Below the pieces are notes generated by a model that made no database searches, was not told where the DNA came from, and worked only from the letters and a program-made list of their open reading frames with translations. Below are positions 25,990-33,795 of a DNA stretch of 64,000 nucleotides, in pieces. Positions within the stretch are counted from its first letter, which is position 1. Every line of letters begins with the position of its first letter. The translations under genes were made by a program, and so were the position numbers. Origin of the DNA: Vibrio sp. SNU_ST1 (GTDB taxonomy: Bacteria; Pseudomonadota; Gammaproteobacteria; Enterobacterales; Vibrionaceae); NCBI RefSeq assembly GCF_030563405.1, contig NZ_CP130749.1:62001-126000 (forward strand). The letters are read 5' to 3'.

Positions 25990-27078
25990 ATGACCAAGAA
26001 AGTTTTTATTAGCTATGCCCATGAGTCTGAAGAGCTGTCTGACTCTGTTCTTCAATTCTCGAACTATCTTCGTAGCCAAGGAATTGACTCTGAAATTGAC
26101 CAATACGAAGAGTCACCACCAGAGGGATGGCCAAAATGGATGATGAGGCAAGTTCAAGAAGCTGACTTTGTCCTAGTTGTCTGCTCTCGATTATTCTATG
26201 AACGCGCTAATGATTTCTCAGGCAGCACTCAGGGCGGTGGTGTGAAATGGGAAACTAACCTAATTTTACAGCAACTTTATAATCTAAATACCAATAACAC
26301 AAAGTTTATACCAATCGTTTTTGAACGAGCATCATTAGACTATATTCCATTGCCACTTCAGCCATACACGCATTATTGTGTAGCGGAAGAACAGTTCAAG
26401 TTAAAGCTCAAAGATCGAATTCTTGGTTTGTCAAAGTCAATTCGTCCAGCTCTCGGTGAGTCTTCTACTCAGACAGTCCAGCCTGAGCCATTAGAGCCGA
26501 AAGAGCGTAAATCTATGTTCATCAGTACGATCATTGATTTAGATTTATGGAATAAAGCTGGCTGGAAAGCAATGTCGACGATTGTTGATCCTGCGTTTCA
26601 ATCTCCACCTGTACTTGGGTTTGTATTTGGTGATAATCAGGTTGGCAATACTATTTTTCATCGCCTCAAAAAACAGTTTGGCTACTCAGATCATAAAAAT
26701 GAAATACGAGTTAGTGTTATTCATGGTATTTCAAAATCTAGACCTCAGGATTATAAAGTTCATTTTGGCTCAAACTGGGAGTCTATGTTTGAAAAGCTTG
26801 AGTCAGCGGGTTTAAGCCCTGATGAATCATTGATTATGTCATTAAGCCGCATTCATGAAATGAATCCAAAAAACGATACTAGTATGGCAATGTTCAAGAG
26901 TTCGTTTGAATATTTCAAAGAGTTTTATATTACAAATACCATAATGGATAAGAAAAATGGTCTGCAGCCTTCAAACCAAAATATGATCAAAATGACAAAT
27001 ATCCAATTCCGCACGAAAGATGAAGTATTGGCTGACGAGCATGACCCTGATGCAGTCGTGTTTAGTACAAAGAAATAA
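25990..27078 (+). CDS. SEFIR-domain protein with an unassigned C-terminal domain, integron cassette
   Basis: A 362-residue protein. The N-terminal SEFIR domain (about 1-140) begins KKVFISYAHESEEL and carries GWPKWMMRQVQEADFVLVVCS and KWETNLILQQLY, which are typical of this TIR relative. A proline-rich linker (about 150-170) follows. The C-terminal 190 residues match no family I know. Some bacterial SEFIR proteins act in abortive infection by depleting NAD. I infer a phage-defence role but cannot place the catalytic glutamate. The start may be ATG 25990 or GTG 25978; neither has a strong RBS. Confidence 0.78.
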   Translation: MTKKVFISYAHESEELSDSVLQFSNYLRSQGIDSEIDQYEESPPEGWPKWMMRQVQEADFVLVVCSRLFYERANDFSGSTQGGGVKWETNLILQQLYNLNTNNTKFIPIVFERASLDYIPLPLQPYTHYCVAEEQFKLKLKDRILGLSKSIRPALGESSTQTVQPEPLEPKERKSMFISTIIDLDLWNKAGWKAMSTIVDPAFQSPPVLGFVFGDNQVGNTIFHRLKKQFGYSDHKNEIRVSVIHGISKSRPQDYKVHFGSNWESMFEKLESAGLSPDESLIMSLSRIHEMNPKNDTSMAMFKSSFEYFKEFYITNTIMDKKNGLQPSNQNMIKMTNIQFRTKDEVLADEHDPDAVVFSTKK

Positions 27079-27081
27079 ATT

Positions 27082-27202
27082 ACATAACAAAGCGTTTAAG
27101 ACAGATTCCCAACGCATGGCATTTTTCGTTCCATCGTTGGGTTTTGTGTTTAAGGTGGCATGGTTGGGTTCAGTGGTAGCGTTGCTCACTACTTAACGCG
27201 GC
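27082..27202 (+). repeat. attC5, truncated at its 3' core
   Basis: 5' core ACATAAC (27082-27088) is the reverse complement of GTTATGT at 25906, which fixes the SEFIR cassette as 25907-27202. The site ends GCGGC and then meets an IS end fragment at the same position as in attC4. Confidence 0.85.
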
Positions 27203-27255
27203 TACATGGATTCCCCCCAGGTTGTCAAACATCCGCTAAACTTATGTTGATGGGT
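27203..27255. mobile_element. end fragment of a second IS1111-type element
   Basis: About 53 bp that match the left end of the IS at 24546 almost exactly, starting TACATGGATTCCCCCC and running through GTTGTCAAACATCCGC. It differs by a 2-base insertion and a few changes, so it is a related element and not a recent copy. The rest is missing and IS91-like sequence follows. Confidence 0.75.
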
Positions 27256-27257
27256 TG

Positions 27258-27762
27258 TATTGGCCTGCCGCCACAATAATGTGCAGGTGTGGGTGCAAGT
27301 TTCGTTGCCTACTGTGGGTATGCAGCACAGCGGTAAAGCCCAATTTGCCTTGCGACTGCCGGTTGGTAAAGTCCTTTAATACCCCGACGCCACCTTAAAC
27401 ATACCGTTATATATCGCTTTAGGTTGATGCCTTGCTAAGACCTTTAGTTGATACGGTAAAGTGAAGGTCACCATGAAATAGTGAACAGGTAACTGCTTTT
27501 GCTGTTGACGTTGTAGCCAGTCAGAAGTGGTGCGTTGTTGGCATTGAGGGCAGTGTCGGTGACCAAAAGAAAGCGGTAATCGGTCGTCGTGATGACAGTG
27601 ACTGCAGAACCATTGTGAGCGACCTTGTTGCTCTGTTTTGCAACGGAGCATCGCCCCAATAGCCCGATGCATATCGCCATTCATCTGCGCATAATAGTGA
27701 CGCTTAAGCGCAGAGTGATGTTGGCGAAGCAGCTCAATAAAGGTACTCATGTAATGCTCCAC
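27258..27762 (-). pseudogene. IS91-family transposase fragment, frameshifted and truncated
   Basis: The N-terminal part has the zinc ribbon (CSHCHHDD, HRHCPQCQQRT) and HYFMVTFTLPYQLK of IS91 (HUH) transposases. The frame ends early at about 27376. One missing G near 27385 explains this, because the next frame continues the family (VLKDFTNRQSQGKLGFTAVLHTHS, then the HUH motif HPHLHIIVAAG). The catalytic tyrosine region is lost at the left, where the IS1111-type end begins. The element is dead. Confidence 0.85.
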
Positions 27763-27923
27763 GTTGAGTCTAATGTATCAACTAATTGATCGTAATGATC
27801 GGTGTTCCGACGAACCGCACGAGAATAGGCATCAATAGTTGCAGGGCGTTTACCTTGCAGCTTTAGGTTGGTAAGGTGTTGTTCATAAAGGGTGTTGTAG
27901 CGTTTTAAGTCATCGGGCTTCAT
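27747..27923 (-). pseudogene. N-terminal fragment of an IS91-associated tyrosine recombinase
   Basis: About 58 residues beginning MKPDDLKRYNTLYEQHL and containing LKLQGKRPATIDAYSRAVRR, the SAM-like core-binding domain found in the recombinase that travels with IS91-like elements. The catalytic domain is absent: the fragment runs straight into the transposase start. ATG 27923 has AGGAG upstream. Confidence 0.75.
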
Positions 27924-28009
27924 GGGGTTACTCCTGTGAATGACCATCAAGATGATGGTGTTACAAGAGTATGGCTTGCACTCGTTTTACTCTGCCGCGC
28001 AGCGGCTTC

Positions 28010-28133
28010 GTTCAACAAATTGCTCAAGACGGACTGCTAACGCTTGGCAGTTTTAGTTCCAATTGGCTTTGTGTTTAAGGTGCGTTGCTTTAGCTTAGGT
28101 GTTCGTTATCAGCCATTTAGCAAGGCGTTAGCT
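28010..28133 (+). repeat. attC6
   Basis: 5' core GTTCAAC (28010-28016) and 3' end GGCGTTAGCT (core 28127-28133). The matching opening core GTTGAAC of this cassette is not found, so its left part was lost when the IS91-like remnant and IS end arrived. Confidence 0.78.
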
Positions 28134-28147
28134 AACAAGAGGTAACC

Positions 28148-28804
28148 TTGAAGTACATAGAAAGAAAATTAATTTGGGTACTGTTGGTAGTATCGACATT
28201 TTTGCTGTTTAAATCCTCAGATGAAAGTGTGGTTTCCTTAATTGAAGATACGGCACTAGCTCCAGCCTTCTATCAATTTACAAATGGGAATTCGATAATT
28301 TTTAACCTAAGTGTTGGTTACATAGTCAGTTTGATGTTTTACATCATAGTTGTGGTCATTCCTGAATATCGAGAAAAGCAAAGCTTAAAAAACGAGCTGG
28401 GACAGGCTGTTTCATTTGTATTCGAAGCATTTTTTCATGAACGGCGTGATCTAGGAATTATGTTTCATTGGAGCAAGCATATCGTTCATTGCAAGCCCAT
28501 CGATGAGCATTTAAAAGTAATAGATAAGTTTAAATCAGATGCAAGTTATGAACGTTTGGATGCAGCAAAAGCAAATATGCTTGTTCAATCAGTTCATGAA
28601 GTTCTTCCAACTTTTGAACAACTCGTGCCTGTAGCTTTTCAAATTTCCCATCGCCATGCAATGCTTTGGTTGAGCATGACTAACTCGTTACGTCAGATAG
28701 CATCATTATACGAAACTCCTTTAGACGAACGAGATTGGGGCATTCTAGATCTCAACTTGGGAGAGTTTGTAGGGTATGTGTGTGAATTTTACGAAGTTAG
28801 CTAA
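28148..28804 (+). CDS. hypothetical two-helix membrane protein, integron cassette
   Basis: A 218-residue protein that I do not recognise. Two hydrophobic helices (about 8-22 and 57-73) anchor it; the region from 80 on is cytoplasmic, helical and charged, with histidine-rich patches (MFHWSKHIVHC, ISHRHAML). The start is TTG 28148, supported by GAGGTAA upstream. The stop overlaps the attC7 core. No function can be given. Confidence 0.65.
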   Translation: MKYIERKLIWVLLVVSTFLLFKSSDESVVSLIEDTALAPAFYQFTNGNSIIFNLSVGYIVSLMFYIIVVVIPEYREKQSLKNELGQAVSFVFEAFFHERRDLGIMFHWSKHIVHCKPIDEHLKVIDKFKSDASYERLDAAKANMLVQSVHEVLPTFEQLVPVAFQISHRHAMLWLSMTNSLRQIASLYETPLDERDWGILDLNLGEFVGYVCEFYEVS

Positions 28805-28905
28805 CAGATAAGGATTAAGGTGTTGCGTTACACTCGGCGGTTTTGGTTCAGAGTTCGGTGTACTTTGCTAGTTCGGTGGGGAACACCTTATTGCAGGCGT
28901 TATGC
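28799..28905 (+). repeat. attC7
   Basis: 5' core AGCTAAC (28799-28805) is the reverse complement of GTTAGCT at 28127. The 3' core is GTTATGC (28899-28905). Confidence 0.85.
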
Positions 28906-28919
28906 CTCAAGGAGGAAAA

Positions 28920-29357
28920 ATGGTGCAAGGATACAGAATCAGCACAGATAAAAAACACCTCGACTTTGAGGTGATTTATGAATTTATTTCAGGAAGTTAC
29001 TGGGCGTCTGGAATACCAAAGCACACCTTAGAAAAAGCCATTTCAAATTCCTTTTGCTTTGGTGTCTATGACAGTCATGATTCTCAAGTAGGCTTTGCTC
29101 GCCTGATAACAGATAAAGCGACGTTTGCTTACCTTGCTGATGTCTTCATAGTAGAAAATCACCGAGGCAAAGGTTTGAGTAAGTGGCTTGTTGAAAACAT
29201 AGTGTCTCATCCGGATCTTCAAGGTTTAAGGCGTGTCGTATTAGCAACAAGAGATGCGCATGGTTTGTACGCACAATACGGTTTCCAACCTATTGAAAAT
29301 CCAGAGATACTGATGCAAATCTGGCATCCAGATGTTTACTGTAAGTCAGAGGAATAA
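28920..29357 (+). CDS. GNAT-family N-acetyltransferase, integron cassette
   Basis: A 145-residue acetyltransferase. The acetyl-CoA loop is HRGKGLSKWLVENI (about 82-95), preceded by ATFAYLADVFIVE and followed by VLATRDAHGLYAQYGF. This subgroup is frequent in integrons. The substrate is unknown. ATG 28920 has AAGGAGG at good distance; ATG 28902 lies within the attC core. It is the last cassette gene. Confidence 0.85.
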   Translation: MVQGYRISTDKKHLDFEVIYEFISGSYWASGIPKHTLEKAISNSFCFGVYDSHDSQVGFARLITDKATFAYLADVFIVENHRGKGLSKWLVENIVSHPDLQGLRRVVLATRDAHGLYAQYGFQPIENPEILMQIWHPDVYCKSEE

Positions 29358-29400
29358 CAAACGACTATAGTGCCATAACTAAATTTTGGTGCCGTTTCTA
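29352..29400 (+). repeat. truncated attC8, right end of the array
   Basis: GAATAAC at 29352-29358 resembles the expected 5' core GCATAAC (partner of GTTATGC at 28899) with one change. No GGCGTTA end follows before the lipoate ligase gene, so the site is cut off and the array ends here. Confidence 0.55.
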
Positions 29401-29479
29401 TCTTATATAGATCTATCTATAATCAACCATGCCAGAACGTTAAATGGTAGGTTTCCACAACCTGTAGAGGAAAAGTGCA

Positions 29480-30181
29480 TTGAAGTTAACGAATAAACTC
29501 GTACGTTACCCGCACATTGATGTTGATCGTGCGTTTCAAAAAGAAGCTGAATTATTACAGCAAATACAGGCGGGTGAGATTGGACAAGCCTTAATGCTTT
29601 GGCAAGCAAAAACGCCAACACTCGTTTTGCCTGCGGGTAAAAAGTGGCCAGTGACGGTAGAGTCTAGAAAGCAACTTGCGGCACAAGGCTGGCAACTCAC
29701 CTCGCGAAAAACCGGTGGCGCTCCTGTTCCCCAACTGCCGGGGATCATTAACCTGTCGCACATTTACCATTGGCCTCGTGATGAAGCCTACAACATCCAA
29801 AAAGCCTATCGACATTTATGCGACGTCTTAACCCTGTTTTTTAAAGAGCTAGGTATCGGTGTGGATGTACACGCAACCCCCGGCTCTTATTGTGATGGCG
29901 ACTACAACCTCAATATCAATAAACAAAAAGTAGTGGGTACTGCTCAGCGCGTATTGCTTAAACAAGGGGGCGGCCAAATCGTACTTTCGCAAGCTTGTAT
30001 CTTGTTAGACGTCGACTTAGAGAACATCGTTGCGCCCGTAAATTTTTATAATCAAATTTGCGATAACCCAACCGTGGTGGATGCGCAGGTTCATACTCCG
30101 CTGTACGCTCATCTGAAAACCCTACCCAACGTAGACTCGCTCTTTCAGCAGTTAAGCCAAGCTTTCATCAAGTATGCGTAA
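29480..30181 (+). CDS. lipoate--protein ligase family protein
   Basis: A 233-residue protein of the biotin/lipoate ligase fold. TSRKTGGAPVPQLPGIINLS (about 75-95) and NKQKVVGTAQRVLLKQGG with its binding lysine (about 150-165) match LplA-type ligases, which attach lipoate to carrier proteins. It lacks the C-terminal accessory domain of E. coli LplA, so it may be a transferase of the short type. The start is TTG 29480 with AGAGG upstream. It is probably backbone sequence at the right edge of the integron. Confidence 0.8.
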   Translation: MKLTNKLVRYPHIDVDRAFQKEAELLQQIQAGEIGQALMLWQAKTPTLVLPAGKKWPVTVESRKQLAAQGWQLTSRKTGGAPVPQLPGIINLSHIYHWPRDEAYNIQKAYRHLCDVLTLFFKELGIGVDVHATPGSYCDGDYNLNINKQKVVGTAQRVLLKQGGGQIVLSQACILLDVDLENIVAPVNFYNQICDNPTVVDAQVHTPLYAHLKTLPNVDSLFQQLSQAFIKYA

Positions 30182-30371
30182 TGCTTTTTGGTTCTTAACT
30201 TGAGGGCTCTCTAACAATGAAGTATTCATAGATCGTTGAGCCATCTGGTTTGGCAGTAAGGCTCTTTAAAAAAGGCGGGCGAAATAGAGTCTGCTTGGTT
30301 TCATGGTTTTATCGCTAATAAGATCTGAATCTTTGGTTAATAACACTAAACCTTGGTGAATGTGAGCATTT

Positions 30372-31025
30372 TTAATTTGGACTTAATTGAACCATCTTTA
30401 GGTCTGAATATACGGTGGAAGAGTAGCCTTTTATACTTTTCCCTTGTGCGAGTCTACTTGCTTCTTTTGCAGCTTTGAAATAAGACGGTAGATGATGAGG
30501 GAGTAGTTCTTTGATTTCTCCAACATTAGGATCGTAAAAGTCGACCGTTGTACCATTTGATTTAATGGCAGTCGCATGACTTCCACTTGATACATAATAA
30601 TAATGATTTTTCGTTAGAGCTTTACTGAGTGACTTATACGGGTATTGGAAGTTTTTTACCTTTCCCGTAAGTGTGCAAGTGCCTGTTAGTGCTTTTTGTA
30701 AATCCTTTTGCATCAAATGTGATTTAACGATCTCTTGGCCAAATGTTGTCTTGTCTTTTGAACCTAGTACAGTATAAATCTCCATACGATGCTTATCTAG
30801 GCTCTCAATAAAATCCATATTTTTAATATCATATTCTATCCATTTAATAGCTAAACCTGCACAAATACCATCCCCTAAAGCTTGGTAATCACCATCTTTT
30901 AGCGCCCATATAAATGAGTGTTGAGCTAAATTCCTAGTTTTACCTTGAGTTTTGTGTGATAGCTTTGCAAATTCTATTTTATATCTATTTACTGCTTCGA
31001 TTAGAATTTGTTTAGATATTGGCAT
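30372..31025 (-). CDS. candidate YopT/C58-like cysteine protease
   Basis: A 217-residue protein without signal peptide. C55 in GDGICAGLAIKWIEY, H150 in SSGSHATAI and D165 in VDFYDPNVGE give the Cys-His-Asp order of clan CA C58 proteases. The 15-residue His-Asp spacing equals that of AvrPphB. YopT-like proteins are effectors or toxin domains that cut host or target proteins. There is no secretion gene or immunity gene beside it. The gene is AT-richer than its neighbours, which hints at transfer. The call is inference from the motif pattern. Confidence 0.55.
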   Translation of the reverse strand: MPISKQILIEAVNRYKIEFAKLSHKTQGKTRNLAQHSFIWALKDGDYQALGDGICAGLAIKWIEYDIKNMDFIESLDKHRMEIYTVLGSKDKTTFGQEIVKSHLMQKDLQKALTGTCTLTGKVKNFQYPYKSLSKALTKNHYYYVSSGSHATAIKSNGTTVDFYDPNVGEIKELLPHHLPSYFKAAKEASRLAQGKSIKGYSSTVYSDLKMVQLSPN

Positions 31026-31357
31026 TTAATCTATCCTCGTTTTGAAAAAATACAAAACTAACTATTGTCTGTTAGGTTGAAATCCTAAGTTATTTTCACT
31101 TAACTTAGTTTGATTTCGAATTATTTGGTAACTGTTACTCTTTCTGGTGAGCATTATGGTTCTAATCTCTATCATATATCCCTCTCTATTAAATTACCAA
31201 AAGGGATCTTACAGATCGCAGTCGTAATGGAATTGAAACGAAAACGGCCCAATGTATTAGATGACAAAGCAAGAAAGCCCCGACTAAAAGGTAGGGGCTT
31301 GTTGTGTGTTCTTTATCGAACGTTTTTCTAGCTAACTGCTGTCGTTTTTATCTATTT
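31026..31357. other. intergenic region left of the MITE-like repeat
   Basis: No gene is supported. A hairpin, AAGCCCC (31275-31281) with GGGGCTT (31294-31300), could end transcription weakly in either direction. The AT-rich promoter of the protease-like gene must lie near 31026-31110. Confidence 0.45.
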
Positions 31358-31519
31358 ATACCAATCACAGTAAGTAAGTGATCAAACATAGCGTAGGAAA
31401 AAAGCTTGAGAACGAGGCTGAATTTTTCGATAAGTAGTTATTCTACAATCAAAAATTCTAACGAAGTTATCGAGGTTTTTAACAAGCTAGGGTGACCAGT
31501 TATTTACTACGATTGGTAT
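31358..31519. repeat. 162-bp MITE-like element with ATACCAATC ends
   Basis: The outer 9 bp are perfect inverted repeats (ATACCAATC 31358-31366, GATTGGTAT 31511-31519). The similarity extends imperfectly to about 27 bp on each side. There is no coding capacity. A 33-bp palindrome with the same ends lies at 59113. Such repeats are scattered through Vibrio genomes. Confidence 0.72.
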
Positions 31520-31534
31520 TAGTGTATCGGGCGT

Positions 31535-33607
31535 TTAATGCGCGTGCATAGCTGAATCTTGGTATAGCTCAGCATCCACTTCTTCGCCTTTGTTTGGACG
31601 AGGAACAATCTCAAAAGAGGTATCAGCTTCAGTCAATGAAGACAGCAGTTTGTTCAACGATGTTTTGTCTCCTTTCACGCCCGCTTGGCCATCTTCCAAT
31701 AATTGGTTGAGTGTCGTTTTCTTCAGTACGATGTCTGATACATCTGATTTGTTGATGATCAGTGTTGTATCCGCATCTTGCAGCTCTGATACTTGGATGT
31801 TGTTCAGGTTGCCATTCGACATCTCTACGTAGTAGAACTCTTTCACATCAGGTAATTGGATATTCATGGTAAACGGCGTGTTTTGCGCCTTCAATGAATC
31901 CACTTTAACTGCTAAGTAATCCAGCAAGTTTTCGATGGTCATGTTCGCCAATACATCCGGAGAAGCCGTTTTTGGTGCGCCCGGTTGTGTGCCGATACGC
32001 AGTTCTTGAGCACCTGTTAGATAGATGTTTCTCCAGCCTGCGCCTTCTGATTGATAGCCTAGCTGTTCATAAGTATCGGCCAATAAACCACGAGCTTTTT
32101 TGTTCTCTGGTTCCGCTTGGACAACCTTGTTAAGTGCCGTTGCAACGAAGCGATATTCACCTTCTTGGAAATCTTGCTGAGCTTTTTCGATCACCGCGTC
32201 ACTGCCACCCATGTATTCAACAAACTTAATTGATTCTGGGTGAATTGGTAGCGGGTTCAGATTTGCTGGGTTCATGTCGAAGTAACCAAGGTACATGTTG
32301 TACACCGCACGAGCATTGTGAGAGTAAGTACCGTGGTAACCATTGGTGTGCCAAGACTGTTGAATGCTGTCTGGCATGACTTTGTAGATCTCGTCGCCAA
32401 TGTCTTGCAAAACGACACCATTGTTCGCTAGGCGAAGTGTTTGGTTATGAGTGAAACCGTAAGCATCACGTTGCATTTTTAGGTAGTCAGAGATCTCTTG
32501 TTCGCCCCAAATTGGCGATGAGTGAGAGGCAAATAGAACCTCGGTATCCTCACCCCAAGTGACCAACATCTCGTTGATTTTCTTAGACCATTTCAAGCCA
32601 TCACGTACTTTTGCACCGCGCAATGTGTAGAGGTTGTGCATGCCTTGGTACGTTAGCTCACCAGTCCAAAGTGCTTTCATGCTCGGAATGTAGGTCACCA
32701 TTTCTGATGCCGCTTCAGTGCCTGATGCATCCATGAATTGCATTTCTAGGCCGTCGATAACCAGCGTTTCAATTTCTTCGTTATGGTTAAGTTCGTAATC
32801 CGGCAATACGTAAGTGATGGTGCCTGTCGACAAGCCTTTCGCGAGTGCCGCATCCACAATACCGTGCTCATGACGATTCAGTGTTGCGCCATATTGATAA
32901 GCGGTTCGTCGAGACATCGCATTACCTGCCAGTACGTTTTCGTCGACGATTTCTTTAGTGATGTTTTTAGAACCGTACACTTTTACGTCTGGGTAAGCTT
33001 CTTTGATTGCTCGTGCACCGCCAAAGTGATCGGCATGTGAGTGTGAGTAAATCATCGCTACGACAGGTAAGTCGCCACCATCAGGCACGTTGTTCTTAAA
33101 GAACTTTAATGACTTAGCCGCGGATTCCTTTGTGAGAAGAACGTCGTAAGCAATCCAACCCGTGTCACTGCGGATGAAAGAAATAGACGCCAGATCAGCA
33201 CCACGAACTTGATACACTTTGCCCGGGACAACTTCGTACAAACCTTCAGCTGCTTGGTTCAGCACGGCTTGACGCCAAAGTGAAGGGTTCACTGAATCGG
33301 GTGCTTGATCGGCATTGTTCACGCTAGGGTCGATGAAGTTGAAGCTGTTGCGAATAATATCGCCAGTTTCTTGATCAAAGCTCGCAATCAACCCTTTGTT
33401 GTTATTGTCGAACGCGCGAGTGTCTTCGAAGTTAAGTGTTTTCGCGAATTCTTGGTTTGCTTTCTTCGTCATCTCGGTCGCGTCTTTGCCACCCTGATCG
33501 CCGATTTCGCTAAAGTGTGCGTGGTCATGGTTAGCTGCAACAGCTGGGAACGCAAGAGAGATTGCTAGGAATAGTGATGCATTTTTGAAAGTGCGTGATG
33601 GAGTCAT
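31535..33607 (-). CDS. alkyl/aryl-sulfatase (SdsA1/BDS1 type), secreted
   Basis: A 690-residue enzyme that hydrolyses long-chain alkyl sulfates such as SDS. A signal peptide (residues 1-25, ending PAVAA) exports it. The metallo-beta-lactamase zinc motif is SHSHADHFGG (188-197). A dimerisation domain (about 400-540) and a C-terminal SCP2-like domain (about 560-680) follow, as in SdsA1. Length fits the family. A LysR gene diverges upstream and is the likely regulator. Confidence 0.92.
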   Translation of the reverse strand: MTPSRTFKNASLFLAISLAFPAVAANHDHAHFSEIGDQGGKDATEMTKKANQEFAKTLNFEDTRAFDNNNKGLIASFDQETGDIIRNSFNFIDPSVNNADQAPDSVNPSLWRQAVLNQAAEGLYEVVPGKVYQVRGADLASISFIRSDTGWIAYDVLLTKESAAKSLKFFKNNVPDGGDLPVVAMIYSHSHADHFGGARAIKEAYPDVKVYGSKNITKEIVDENVLAGNAMSRRTAYQYGATLNRHEHGIVDAALAKGLSTGTITYVLPDYELNHNEEIETLVIDGLEMQFMDASGTEAASEMVTYIPSMKALWTGELTYQGMHNLYTLRGAKVRDGLKWSKKINEMLVTWGEDTEVLFASHSSPIWGEQEISDYLKMQRDAYGFTHNQTLRLANNGVVLQDIGDEIYKVMPDSIQQSWHTNGYHGTYSHNARAVYNMYLGYFDMNPANLNPLPIHPESIKFVEYMGGSDAVIEKAQQDFQEGEYRFVATALNKVVQAEPENKKARGLLADTYEQLGYQSEGAGWRNIYLTGAQELRIGTQPGAPKTASPDVLANMTIENLLDYLAVKVDSLKAQNTPFTMNIQLPDVKEFYYVEMSNGNLNNIQVSELQDADTTLIINKSDVSDIVLKKTTLNQLLEDGQAGVKGDKTSLNKLLSSLTEADTSFEIVPRPNKGEEVDAELYQDSAMHAH

Positions 33608-33795
33608 AGGTGCCTCTTCAATTCGGGATTTCGTTTCGTTGAGGGAATTATATGACTAAGACATATAGCAAAAAATAAAGTAAGCTTTAGTTAATACATC
33701 ACGATTGGCTATGTATTGAGTCGTGCAATGGTTAGGGAACGAAGATAAAACCTGACCTATGATTGATTAGGACCACATTGACAGGGAGAGTAACG

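Noticed and set aside
20577..29400. CRISPR array
   Set aside because: The repeats are attC sites of 100-125 bp that differ in sequence and flank genes; there are no short regular repeats with spacers and no cas genes.
30372..31025. The protease-like gene as a further integron cassette
   Set aside because: It is on the opposite strand beyond the lipoate ligase gene, and no attC flanks it.
31110..31331. 73-codon plus-strand frame
   Set aside because: It has no RBS, no recognisable domain, and spans a hairpin.
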